Assembly (NCBI RefSeq): GCF_003576475.1
Contig: NZ_QWGR01000001.1
Location: forward strand, 434,001 to 498,000
DNA from: Maribellus luteus
GTDB lineage: Bacteria > Bacteroidota > Bacteroidia > Bacteroidales > Prolixibacteraceae
DNA: 64,000 nucleotides
Direction of reading: 5' to 3'
Made by a program: the position numbers and the translations under genes. Under the pieces are notes generated by a model that saw only the letters and a list, made by a program, of their open reading frames with translations, had not been told where the DNA came from and made no database searches. Position 1 is the first letter of the stretch; each line of letters opens with the position of its first letter. Below are positions 9,347-16,947 of the stretch, piece by piece.

Positions 9347-9523
9347 TTAAGCGTCGTCGTCTTCTTTGTCGTAAGAAGAGTAGTCTAGAGCTTCTTCATC
9401 AAATTCATCGTAAATAGAGAATTTATGTTTTGAACTTTTTTCCTTGGAACCGGGATGTCTCTTTTGTTTTCGGTCGAATTTATCAAATTCAGAGAAACTC
9501 TTACGGTTATCTTTCTTTTTCAT
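9347..9523 (-). CDS. 58-residue highly charged small protein
   Basis: Complementary-strand frame ATG at 9523-9521 to TAA at 9349-9347. The first half is basic (MKKKDNRKSFSEFDKFDRK), the middle is Lys/His/Ser-rich, and the end is acidic (FDEEALDYSSYDKEDDDA). No hydrophobic segment. Strong charge segregation and absence of stop-prone codons argue for a real gene; similar short Lys/Asp-rich proteins are common in Bacteroidota genomes. It sits convergent to the thioesterase and divergent from the OmpA-family gene. Function unknown. Confidence 0.65.
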   Translation of the reverse strand: MKKKDNRKSFSEFDKFDRKQKRHPGSKEKSSKHKFSIYDEFDEEALDYSSYDKEDDDA

Positions 9524-9690
9524 CGCTTTAAAAACCTTAGTCTTTTAGAGTTGTACGATGGAGCCGGTAGTATCTTTATTTTTGCATTAATTGCCTGTCC
9601 GGCTCACTAAATTTGAATCTCTTTTTAAATTTGTATTTTAGAGCAAAATAGGAAAAAAAATAATTCAAAGAAATACTATCATTCGTAAAA

Positions 9691-11634
9691 ATGAATTTCC
9701 GGAATAAAACTTATAATCACTTGATAAAGAGTGTTTGCAGAGGCTTGTTGATGCTGGTTTTTGTGGTCTCGACTGTCAGTTCAGTGCTTGGGCAAAGCTC
9801 CAAACGCACCGAAAAACTGTTTGAAACCGCGCGAAGCCTGTACTCTTCTGACCAATATTCGAAAGCCATCGACGTTTGCCAGCAGATTCTGGGTATCGAC
9901 AGTCAAAACGTAAATACGCATCTCTTGCTGGCCGAAATGTACAAGGACATGGATTCGACCCGGCTCGAGATCAGTCATCTTTCGAAGGCCCGGAAAACGA
10001 GTGACAATCCTTTGATCGATTTTCGTTTGGGAGAGGCATTTTACAAGCTGGGAATGTACTCCGAAGCTTTGAATTTTTACGACCAATACAAGGAAAACAA
10101 AAACATTCCGGAGAAACGGCAGTTTTTGCTGGCATGTAAAATAGCCAGTTGCAAATTTGCGATGCAGGCCATTGCCAACCCGGTAGAATTTGAGCCCAAC
10201 CGGTTGGGAGAAGGCGTAAACAGCGAGTTTGACGAATACTGGCCCACACCTACTTTAGACGGAAAGCACCTGGTATTTACCCGTTTGGTTCGCGATTCGG
10301 TAAACCGGCCGCAGGAAGATTTTTTTATGGTTGAACTGGATTCGCTGAATTGGGATGCCAAACCAATGAGTGGTGTGAATACCGAAGAAAATGAGGGAGC
10401 CCAGACTTTATCGGCCGATTCACGCATCATGTTTTTTACCGCTTGCAACCGTCCGGATGGTTTTGGGAGCTGCGATATTTATTTTTCGCGTTTTCTGAAC
10501 GGAAAATGGACAGAGCCCCAAAACGCAGGCGAGCCGCTAAATACTTCGTCGTGGGAAGCACAACCTTCGTTTTCGTCGGATAATCACTACCTCTATTTTT
10601 CGAGCAACCGTGCAGGTGGAAAGGGGAAGAAAGACATTTGGCGGATCGAATTCAAAGGATTTGGCGAGGACGGAACCCCTCAGTGGAGCCAACCACAAAA
10701 CCTGGCAGAAGTAAATACCAAAGGCGATGAAGTTTCACCGTTTATTCATGCGAACAACCAGAACTTCTATTTTGCTTCGGATACGCATATTGGAATGGGC
10801 GGCCTCGATCTTTTTTCTGCTTTTGTGGATGAGACCGGCGCGGTTCACGATGTTAAAAACCTGGGCTATCCGATCAATACCAACAAAGATGATATGGGCT
10901 TAACCATCAGTTCGATTGGTGATGTGGCTTATTTTTCGTCGGCGCGGGAATCGGAGAAAGGACTGGATATTTTCTCGTTTAACCTCGACCGTGGTTTGCA
11001 ACCGCAGGCGGTAACGTATGTAAAAGCTACCATAAGAAATAAGAAGACACAGCAACCGATTGCTGCCAGCATTGAGTTGGTAAATGTTAACTCGAAACAG
11101 GATAAAAGCCGTATCCAGCAAGCGGATGAAGACGGCCAGGCAATGCTGGCTTTGCCTTTGCGGCGCAACTATGCCTTTAATGTGTCGGAAGACGGTTACC
11201 TGTTTTATTCACAGTCGATGCAACTGGCGGAGGTTAATTCGCTTGCCGATCCCATCGTTCTGAACATTGACCTGGAACCCATCGAAATTGGCGCCCAGAT
11301 GGAGCTGTACAATATTTATTTCCAAACCGATTCGTTCCGCATTTTGCCTCAGTCGGAACCAGAGTTGCAAAAGCTGGTTACTTTCCTGCAAACAAATCCG
11401 AAGCTGAAGGTAGAGATTCAGGGGCATACCGACAGTTCGGGTAACCCGGAGAAGAACCTGGAGCTTTCGAAGTTAAGGGCCAAATCGGTAGTGGATTACC
11501 TGGTTGAGAACAAAATTCAGTTGGGTCGTCTGAAATCGGATGGTTACGGTGATACACGTCCGATTGCCACCAACGACACCGCAGAAGGAAAACGGCAAAA
11601 CAGACGCACAACCATTAAAATCATTGAAAAGTAA
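9691..11634 (+). CDS. OmpA-family outer-membrane protein with TPR and PD40 repeats
   Basis: 647 residues: signal peptide about 1-35 (ending VLGQ), a TPR-like helical region about 40-160, WD40-like PD40 propeller repeats about 165-440 (for example PSFSSDNHYLYFSSNRAGGKGKKDIWR), a carboxypeptidase-regulatory-like beta domain about 445-535, and a C-terminal OmpA peptidoglycan-binding domain (about 540-647) with the IQGHTDSSGNPEKNLELSKLRA motif. This architecture is frequent in Bacteroidota and is linked to the cell envelope, in some relatives to type IX secretion or gliding (PorE-like), but nothing here proves that role. A TAAATTTG -7-like box is at 9626-9633. The GntR regulator follows 5 bases after the stop. 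Confidence 0.88.
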   Translation: MNFRNKTYNHLIKSVCRGLLMLVFVVSTVSSVLGQSSKRTEKLFETARSLYSSDQYSKAIDVCQQILGIDSQNVNTHLLLAEMYKDMDSTRLEISHLSKARKTSDNPLIDFRLGEAFYKLGMYSEALNFYDQYKENKNIPEKRQFLLACKIASCKFAMQAIANPVEFEPNRLGEGVNSEFDEYWPTPTLDGKHLVFTRLVRDSVNRPQEDFFMVELDSLNWDAKPMSGVNTEENEGAQTLSADSRIMFFTACNRPDGFGSCDIYFSRFLNGKWTEPQNAGEPLNTSSWEAQPSFSSDNHYLYFSSNRAGGKGKKDIWRIEFKGFGEDGTPQWSQPQNLAEVNTKGDEVSPFIHANNQNFYFASDTHIGMGGLDLFSAFVDETGAVHDVKNLGYPINTNKDDMGLTISSIGDVAYFSSARESEKGLDIFSFNLDRGLQPQAVTYVKATIRNKKTQQPIAASIELVNVNSKQDKSRIQQADEDGQAMLALPLRRNYAFNVSEDGYLFYSQSMQLAEVNSLADPIVLNIDLEPIEIGAQMELYNIYFQTDSFRILPQSEPELQKLVTFLQTNPKLKVEIQGHTDSSGNPEKNLELSKLRAKSVVDYLVENKIQLGRLKSDGYGDTRPIATNDTAEGKRQNRRTTIKIIEK

Positions 11635-11639
11635 GAGGT

Positions 11640-12653
11640 ATGAGTGTTGATTATCGCATTGATCATGATTCCGAAATACCCAAATATAAGCAGGTGGTCG
11701 ATCTGATCATCTCGGATATAGAGGCAGGAATTTTTAAGAAAGGGCAGCGGGTGCCGTCGATTAACGAAACCAGTGAAGAGCTGTTGCTTTCGCGCGACAC
11801 GGTTGAAAAGGCGTATGTTTCGCTCAAAAAGAAAGGCGTACTGGCATCGGTTCGTGGAAAAGGGTATTATGTAAACCAGGTAAGCGTTCAGAAAAAACTA
11901 AAAGTGGCGCTGATCTTTAATAAGCTGAGTAATTACAAACGTAACATCTATTATTCGTTTGTGGAAACCCTTGGCAGCAAAGCAGGGGTAGACGTGTTTA
12001 TTTACAATTACAGCATCGAGAAGTTTGAGGAGATCATCAACGATCATCTTACCACGTACGATTATTTTGTGATACTGCCACAGTTTAACGACGAGAATGC
12101 CAAAGCTGCGGAGATGATCCGGAAGATACCCAAAAAGAAGGTATTGCTGATTGACCGTAACCTGGATGGGCTGAATGCTTATCCGGTGGTGTACCAGGAA
12201 TTTGAAAAGGACATTCAGGCAGCGCTGGGAGAGGCGCTTTCGCTTATTCGGAAATACAGCCGGCTTAACCTGGTTTTTCCGCAAAACGAGTTCTATTCGA
12301 AAAACATCATTCGCGGATTCCGGGTTTTCTGCCAGGTAAACAAACTGGCATTTTCGGTGATCCATCAGTTTGCAGGGGAGGATGTAAAAAGGGGGGAGGC
12401 CTATGTGTTGGTTTCTGACGACGATCTGTACCGATTTATTAAGATCTGCCGCGAGCGAAAATGGAAAACCGGTACCGATGTGGGCGTGGTGGCCTACAAC
12501 GACAATCCGGTAAAAGAAATTCTGGAGGACGGCATAACAACCATCACCACCAACCACGATGAAATCGGACGCACGGTTGCACGTATGATCCTGAATAGTG
12601 ATTTCAGAAGAATAAAAAGCCCGTTCGAGTTTATTAAACGGAACTCACTATAA
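11640..12653 (+). CDS. GntR-family transcriptional regulator with LacI-like ligand domain
   Basis: 337 residues. Residues about 10-78 form the GntR winged helix (PKYKQVVDLIISDIEAG, RVPSINETSEELLLSRDTVEKAY, VRGKGYYV). The C-terminal ~250 residues resemble a periplasmic-binding-protein/LacI sensor domain, not the usual UTRA or FadR domain, an arrangement often seen in Bacteroidota where it senses sugars. Start 5 bases after the OmpA-family gene, so the two are probably translated from one mRNA. Ligand unknown. Confidence 0.85.
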   Translation: MSVDYRIDHDSEIPKYKQVVDLIISDIEAGIFKKGQRVPSINETSEELLLSRDTVEKAYVSLKKKGVLASVRGKGYYVNQVSVQKKLKVALIFNKLSNYKRNIYYSFVETLGSKAGVDVFIYNYSIEKFEEIINDHLTTYDYFVILPQFNDENAKAAEMIRKIPKKKVLLIDRNLDGLNAYPVVYQEFEKDIQAALGEALSLIRKYSRLNLVFPQNEFYSKNIIRGFRVFCQVNKLAFSVIHQFAGEDVKRGEAYVLVSDDDLYRFIKICRERKWKTGTDVGVVAYNDNPVKEILEDGITTITTNHDEIGRTVARMILNSDFRRIKSPFEFIKRNSL

Positions 12654-12686
12654 TAAAACGAGGTTTAGTATTTTTTGAGCCGTTTT

Positions 12687-13286
12687 TTAAGGAATCCAGT
12701 CAATAATGGGTTGATCGTTGGCTTGTGCTTTTTTCCATTCGGTAAATGCCTGGTAATTTCTGATGCCATCTCTGATTACTGCCATGTAAATCTCAATCCC
12801 CATTATTTTTTCGTCAGCGGGGATGTCGTTTTTGATGGACAAGATGGCTTCCCTGGTTTCGGGTGTCAGCACTTCGCTTATCCGGCGGGCAACTTCTTCC
12901 ATTCTGCCCGCATAAAACGAATCCTTCAGAATATGAATCATATCGATCTGCCACTCGTCGTTTTTGTCGTCCATATACCACATGTGCCATTCCAGACATT
13001 TTTCTTCTGTATCCAGCAAGTTGGTGTAAGTGATTCGTTTAACCTGCGGGTTGGTTGCCAGTTCTGCTATGGCTTTAAAACTATCTGCGATTGAAAATTG
13101 ATCAGAATATACATGGAAATCAATGTCCCGGTTTTTCATCAGTAATCCCGTGGGAACCGAGCCGATTAAATGGGCCGTAATTCCGTATTTCTGCCAGGTT
13201 TCCTGTATCTGAAGCTCGTTTATGATTCTGTGAGCCTGTTTTAAATTCATCTCCGCAGTTTCTAAATATCCCTTTTCCTGTTTCAT
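12687..13286 (-). CDS. Nucleotidyltransferase-fold protein
   Basis: 199 residues. GSVPTGLLMKNRDIDFHV (about 42-59) is the pol-beta-type nucleotidyltransferase signature G-S-x(n)-D-x-D. Two further conserved-looking blocks, ECLEWHMWYMDD and DEWQIDMIHI, would supply the third carboxylate. No antidote (HEPN) partner is adjacent, so this is not an obvious MNT/HEPN toxin pair. Target unknown. It converges with the GntR gene. Confidence 0.65.
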   Translation of the reverse strand: MKQEKGYLETAEMNLKQAHRIINELQIQETWQKYGITAHLIGSVPTGLLMKNRDIDFHVYSDQFSIADSFKAIAELATNPQVKRITYTNLLDTEEKCLEWHMWYMDDKNDEWQIDMIHILKDSFYAGRMEEVARRISEVLTPETREAILSIKNDIPADEKIMGIEIYMAVIRDGIRNYQAFTEWKKAQANDQPIIDWIP

Positions 13287-13560
13287 GCTTTGATTTTATT
13301 GGATGGGTTTCATTTGTAATTGTCAGACGGTCTTTACGGTACTAGTCAGTTTTCGCACTGTGATTTTTGGTGAACATAAAATTTTTTCATCATATTTTAA
13401 ACTGTGGAACAAAAAATTGTAAAAGAAAATCGATATTGGAGGATTGGGGTTCATTGCTATTCGCCCCATCAAGAAGAAAGACCTTGACTCAGGACTAAGG
13501 AATGCTTTGTTGGTGAGAAGGTAAATTTAAAGCAAACTTTCGGCTGTTAGCTTTCGCTTG

Positions 13561-14400
13561 TTATGGATTCACAGCACCCGGGTTTTCACGCTCTTCCAGG
13601 TTGAAATACTGAAAGGCCAGAAAAGTAACCGGGATAACGCTCAAAAGAGTCGTAAGAACCGAGGCGAAACCTGTCCACATCCAATACCAGTCGGGGAAAT
13701 CGGCCAGGTTAACATCGGCCGGAGCGAATATGCCGGTAGAAAAACCCAGCAGGATAGTGGGCAGCGACAAAATAGTACCAATGGCATAAACCAGCAGAAT
13801 GGAAACAATATTCAAGGCCAGTGTATTCCACCATTGGGAGTTTACCAGTCGCCACGACTTTGAGATGGCATCGCTGATTCCCTTTTTTTCAAAAATAGCG
13901 ATAAAGGCGATTAGCGAGAGGGTGTTGGCGATGTAAATACCTGGCAATACGCACATAAAAATACCCAGGATAATGGCTGCTGTGTATAAAAGTCCGGCAC
14001 CAAGTGCCAGCAAACTGTTGCTAAAAAAACGGGAGCTGATGTCGTGAAGCGTAAAATTACCTTTCCCCAGTTTTATATAGGCTTCGAGGTACGAATAATA
14101 AGTACCCACCAGCAGCGAATTAATAAACAGTCCGAACAGCATAAAAAGAAAGAGGTTCGAATAAAAGGGACCGATGTTGGCCATCAGGTTTTCCGGGTCG
14201 TTCAGGTCGAAACGACTCAATACATTTCGTTGCATGTAAATTTGCGCGACTACATACAGCACCACAAATGGCAATACATACACCAGCAAAATCCTGGAAA
14301 TGGGTTTTATTTCCTGTTTTAGAAATTCAAAAGAATCGGTAATAATCGCGCCCAGATCACGCGTTTTCCTGAATCGGATATCTTTTTGCTCCATAAACAC
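13561..14400 (-). CDS. Multi-pass membrane protein, unknown function
   Basis: 279 residues with about six hydrophobic segments (about 38-56, 82-103, 128-155, 160-172, 196-218, 243-265). The charged N-terminus (RFRKTRDLGAIITDSFEFLKQEIKP) precedes the first helix, as in glycerophosphoryl-diester-phosphodiesterase-associated membrane domains, a weak resemblance only. Last gene of an operon with the glycosyltransferase (8-bp gap) and a DUF4199 protein. Confidence 0.7.
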   Translation of the reverse strand: MFMEQKDIRFRKTRDLGAIITDSFEFLKQEIKPISRILLVYVLPFVVLYVVAQIYMQRNVLSRFDLNDPENLMANIGPFYSNLFLFMLFGLFINSLLVGTYYSYLEAYIKLGKGNFTLHDISSRFFSNSLLALGAGLLYTAAIILGIFMCVLPGIYIANTLSLIAFIAIFEKKGISDAISKSWRLVNSQWWNTLALNIVSILLVYAIGTILSLPTILLGFSTGIFAPADVNLADFPDWYWMWTGFASVLTTLLSVIPVTFLAFQYFNLEERENPGAVNP

Positions 14401-14408
14401 CGTTGCCC

Positions 14409-15365
14409 TTATTCAAAGGTCCTCTCTTCAATCTGGTATTTGTTTCGTTCGCTCGAACTTCTGGATACCAGTTCTCCCAGAAATCCTCCCATAAAAAACT
14501 GTGCCCCGATGATCATGGAAGTCAGGGCGATGTAGAAATAAGGACTGTCAGTAACCAAATGTCCGGTAATTCCGCGGCTAAGCGAAATAAGTTTTTGTAC
14601 ACCGAGGTATCCGGCTGATAGAAAGCCGATGATAAAAATAATGGCTCCGAGTACGCCAAAAAAGTGCATGGGGCGTTTTACAAAGCGCGATATAAACATA
14701 ACCGAAAGCAGGTCGAGTGGCCCGCGTACAAAGCGTTCGAGCCCAAATTTGGTAACGCCGTATTTTCGTTCGGCGTGAACCACTACTTTTTCCCCTATTT
14801 TTTTGTAGCCCGCCCACTTGGCCAGCACCGGAATGTAGCGGTGCATTTCGCCATAAACCTCAATGCTTTTGATAACGTTTTTGCGGTACGCTTTTAGTCC
14901 GCAGTTCATGTCATGAAGCTTGATACCGGTCATCCGGCGAACGGTCCAGTTATAAAGTTTACTCGGAAGATTTTTGGTAAGAACAGGGTCGTGGCGTTTC
15001 TTTTTCCAGCCCGAAACCAGGTCGTAGCCGTCTTTTTGGATCATCCGGTAAAGCTCCGGAATCTCATCGGGGCTGTCCTGCAGGTCGGCATCCATGGTAA
15101 TGACCACCTCGCCCTGAACGGCTTCAAATCCGCAATACAAAGCAGCCGATTTTCCGTAGTTGCGCCTGAATTTAATCCCTTTGACCAGCGGGTTTTCTTG
15201 TTGAAGTTTCTGAATCACTTTCCACGAGTCGTCACGACTCCCGTCATCGATCATCATAATTTCGTACGAGAACTGGTTCTCGTCCATTACTCGTTTGATC
15301 CAGGCCGCTAATTCTGGAAGCGATTCCTCTTCATTAAAAAGAGGCACAACTACGGAAATATCCAT
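14409..15365 (-). CDS. Family 2 glycosyltransferase (dolichol-phosphate-mannose-synthase/GtrB type)
   Basis: 318 residues. GT-A domain at about 1-230: VVPLFNEEESL, MIDDGSRDDS (UDP/metal), ITMDADLQDSPDEIP, MNCGLKAYR, and HRYIPVLAKWAG. Two membrane helices follow at about 233-260 and 270-300, as in GtrB/ArnC-like polyprenyl-phosphate glycosyltransferases. Likely transfers a hexose to undecaprenyl phosphate at the inner membrane. Part of the three-gene minus-strand operon with DUF4199 upstream and a six-helix membrane protein downstream. Confidence 0.9.
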   Translation of the reverse strand: MDISVVVPLFNEEESLPELAAWIKRVMDENQFSYEIMMIDDGSRDDSWKVIQKLQQENPLVKGIKFRRNYGKSAALYCGFEAVQGEVVITMDADLQDSPDEIPELYRMIQKDGYDLVSGWKKKRHDPVLTKNLPSKLYNWTVRRMTGIKLHDMNCGLKAYRKNVIKSIEVYGEMHRYIPVLAKWAGYKKIGEKVVVHAERKYGVTKFGLERFVRGPLDLLSVMFISRFVKRPMHFFGVLGAIIFIIGFLSAGYLGVQKLISLSRGITGHLVTDSPYFYIALTSMIIGAQFFMGGFLGELVSRSSSERNKYQIEERTFE

Positions 15366-15383
15366 TGCTAAAAATTATTGTTC

Positions 15384-15914
15384 TTATTCAGGAACTAGGT
15401 CCGATGGGTTCTTTTTAGTAAATATTGCTGTTATTAAGCTAATGATCAATCCAATAAAAGCACCGCCCAATATGCCAAAGGTAGCCAGTATGGCCGGTTT
15501 CTGGAATTTAGTGGCCATTTCCACTACCATGTCCAGTTGCTCTTCGGGTACGTTCCCTTTTTCAATTATCCGTTGTTCGGTAAGGATGCGCAGCTGTTCC
15601 TGTAAGGATGGATCGATTACCGCATATAATAAATAGGCATAGATCGACGACAGTACTGAAGCAAAAATCAAAGCCAAAACACCGGCTCCGAATGCCTGTC
15701 CGTAGGTCATTTCTCCACCGAGGCTCTTTCTGTAAGCGAGTTGTGCCCAAATAGCTCCACCTAATAAAATAGGCCACGAAACATATTGTGCCCAGGTTTC
15801 AAACATTAAACCAGCTACGTAAAGAATAACCGAGATCAGAATCAGGGCAACGCCAATGTAAATACCCGAGGTTAGTGACGATTTCAATAAAGATGCAGGT
15901 TTTTGTTCTTCCAT
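15384..15914 (-). CDS. DUF4199 membrane protein
   Basis: 176 residues with four hydrophobic segments (about 17-35, 42-58, 75-97, 143-165) and the family's GGEMTYGQAFGAG block after helix 2. DUF4199 is largely restricted to Bacteroidota and has no known function. It begins an operon with the GT2 enzyme (18-bp gap). A second DUF4199 protein lies at 26287-26763. Confidence 0.87.
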   Translation of the reverse strand: MEEQKPASLLKSSLTSGIYIGVALILISVILYVAGLMFETWAQYVSWPILLGGAIWAQLAYRKSLGGEMTYGQAFGAGVLALIFASVLSSIYAYLLYAVIDPSLQEQLRILTEQRIIEKGNVPEEQLDMVVEMATKFQKPAILATFGILGGAFIGLIISLITAIFTKKNPSDLVPE

Positions 15915-16257
15915 GTCTTTTGTTTTTTAATTAGGTTCAACAAATATAAACGTATTTTTAATGATCGGCTGAATTGGCGGCCTTAATTTTGGGTTTATCC
16001 CTGGTACTCGTCCGTTGCATTATGTAATTTGCAGGGCTCACTTTCTTCCGTTTTTTCTTTTCATCTTCTGAAAAAGGATGAGCCTGCCGGATAAAGTTAG
16101 CTTCCAAAACATGTTTTTACTTCTTTGGTGTCCGAAGAAAAGGAGCTTTTTCGAAAATTTTTGAATTGTTGCAAAAAAAATATCTGTTTTTAATGTCAGG
16201 TTTTCAGCCTGATAGCCCAATAGGACAAAACTTGTGAGGGGTGAAAGCGAAATTTTG
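15915..16257. other. Intergenic region upstream of SRP RNA
   Basis: About 340 bases between the divergent DUF4199 gene and the SRP RNA promoter. AT-rich, no reading frame with coding character, no strong hairpin. Nothing further recognised. Confidence 0.6.
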
Positions 16258-16288
16258 TTTGGCGGGAAATGAAAATTTTCTACTTTTG
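16258..16288 (+). promoter_or_regulatory. SRP RNA promoter
   Basis: TTTG at 16258-16261, exactly 19 bases, then TACTTTTG at 16281-16288: a full match to the Bacteroidota housekeeping consensus TTTG-N19-TAnnTTTG. The predicted start falls at the first bases of the SRP RNA. Confidence 0.85.
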
Positions 16289-16290
16289 CG

Positions 16291-16390
16291 CCGGGTAAGT
16301 CCTGTGCGACCAGCTCCTGCTGAATCCCCCCAGGGTCGGAAGGCAGCAAGGGTAGGCGGTTGAGCGGTGCGACACAGGTAGCTTACCCAC
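16291..16390 (+). ncRNA. ffs: Signal recognition particle RNA (small bacterial 4.5S type)
   Basis: The conserved domain IV is plain: CCCCAGGGTCGGAAGGCAGC followed by AAGGGTAGG (about 16327-16353), containing the GGAA tetraloop and the asymmetric internal loop bound by Ffh. The ends GGGTAAG (16293-16299) and CTTACCC (16382-16388) close the hairpin, giving a length near 98 nt. A consensus promoter lies immediately upstream. Confidence 0.95.
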
Positions 16391-16444
16391 TTTTTTCGAA
16401 AGAAAAAGCGTTCTGAAAAAAAGCTGAAAAAAGAGAAAAAAAAG

Positions 16445-16476
16445 TTTGGAAGTTCTCAAAGAAATACTTTCCTTTG
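16445..16476 (+). promoter_or_regulatory. Probable promoter of the tRNA pair
   Basis: TTTG at 16445-16448, 20-base spacer, TTCCTTTG at 16469-16476 (one mismatch to TAnnTTTG). Located 52 bases before tRNA-Thr. Confidence 0.5.
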
Positions 16477-16527
16477 CAGCCGCTGATTCAGACAGCAACG
16501 TTCTAAAAAAAGACTGAAAAAATATAA

Positions 16528-16601
16528 GCCGAATTAGCTCAGTTGGCCAGAGCACGTGATTTGTAATCTCGGGGTCCTCAGTTCGAATCTGAGATTCGGC
16601 T
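16528..16601 (+). tRNA. tRNA-Thr (anticodon TGT)
   Basis: Acceptor arms GCCGAAT (16528-16534) and ATTCGGC (16594-16600) pair perfectly, discriminator T. D-arm TAGCTCAGTTGG..AGAGCA, T-arm GTTCGAAT with perfect stem. The anticodon loop TTTGTAA gives TGT at 16562-16564. The anticodon stem has a central T-T mismatch (16557/16569). CCA is not encoded. Confidence 0.95.
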
Positions 16602-16616
16602 CTTATAAAAATACTT

Positions 16617-16698
16617 GGGAAGATACCGAAGCGGTCAAACGGGGCAGACTGTAAATCTGTTGGCTCAGCCTTCGTAGGTTCGAATCCTGCTCTTCCCA
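16617..16698 (+). tRNA. tRNA-Tyr (anticodon GTA)
   Basis: Class II tRNA with a long variable arm. Acceptor GGGAAGA (16617-16623) pairs with TCTTCCC (16691-16697), discriminator A. Anticodon GTA at 16651-16653 in stem CAGA/TCTG; T-loop GTTCGAATCC. CCA is not encoded. It starts 15 bases after tRNA-Thr and shares its transcript. Confidence 0.95.
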
Positions 16699-16709
16699 CC
16701 CGTAAGTTA

Positions 16710-16748
16710 AAATCGCGACTGATATTTATCGGTTGCGATTTTTTTTTG
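16710..16748 (+). terminator. Terminator of the tRNA transcript
   Basis: AAATCGCGAC (16710-16719) pairs with GTTGCGATTT (16732-16741) with one G-T pair, followed by a run of T to 16747. Confidence 0.88.
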
Positions 16749-16835
16749 CCCGTTTCTTACCTCACACGCATGTTCAATATAAGAACCTGAGTTTGTCTTC
16801 AAAAACATCGTTGGCAAAAGATTGTCAGCAAATCA

Positions 16836-16866
16836 TTTCACGATATGCATTTGTATTCTATTTTTG
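16836..16866 (+). promoter_or_regulatory. Probable promoter of the cyuA-like gene
   Basis: TTTC at 16836-16839, 19 bases, TATTTTTG at 16859-16866, one mismatch from the full consensus. Predicted transcription start near 16873, which excludes the ATG at 16822 as start. Confidence 0.6.
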
Positions 16867-16947
16867 CCGCCTCATAAAATACTTATGATGACAGATCGAT
16901 GCGAATGTGCCTGTTTAACACAGGTTCAATATGAGAACACGGAATTG

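Noticed and set aside
12687-13286. MNT/HEPN toxin-antitoxin module
   Set aside because: No HEPN gene is adjacent and the nucleotidyltransferase is longer than MNT antitoxins.
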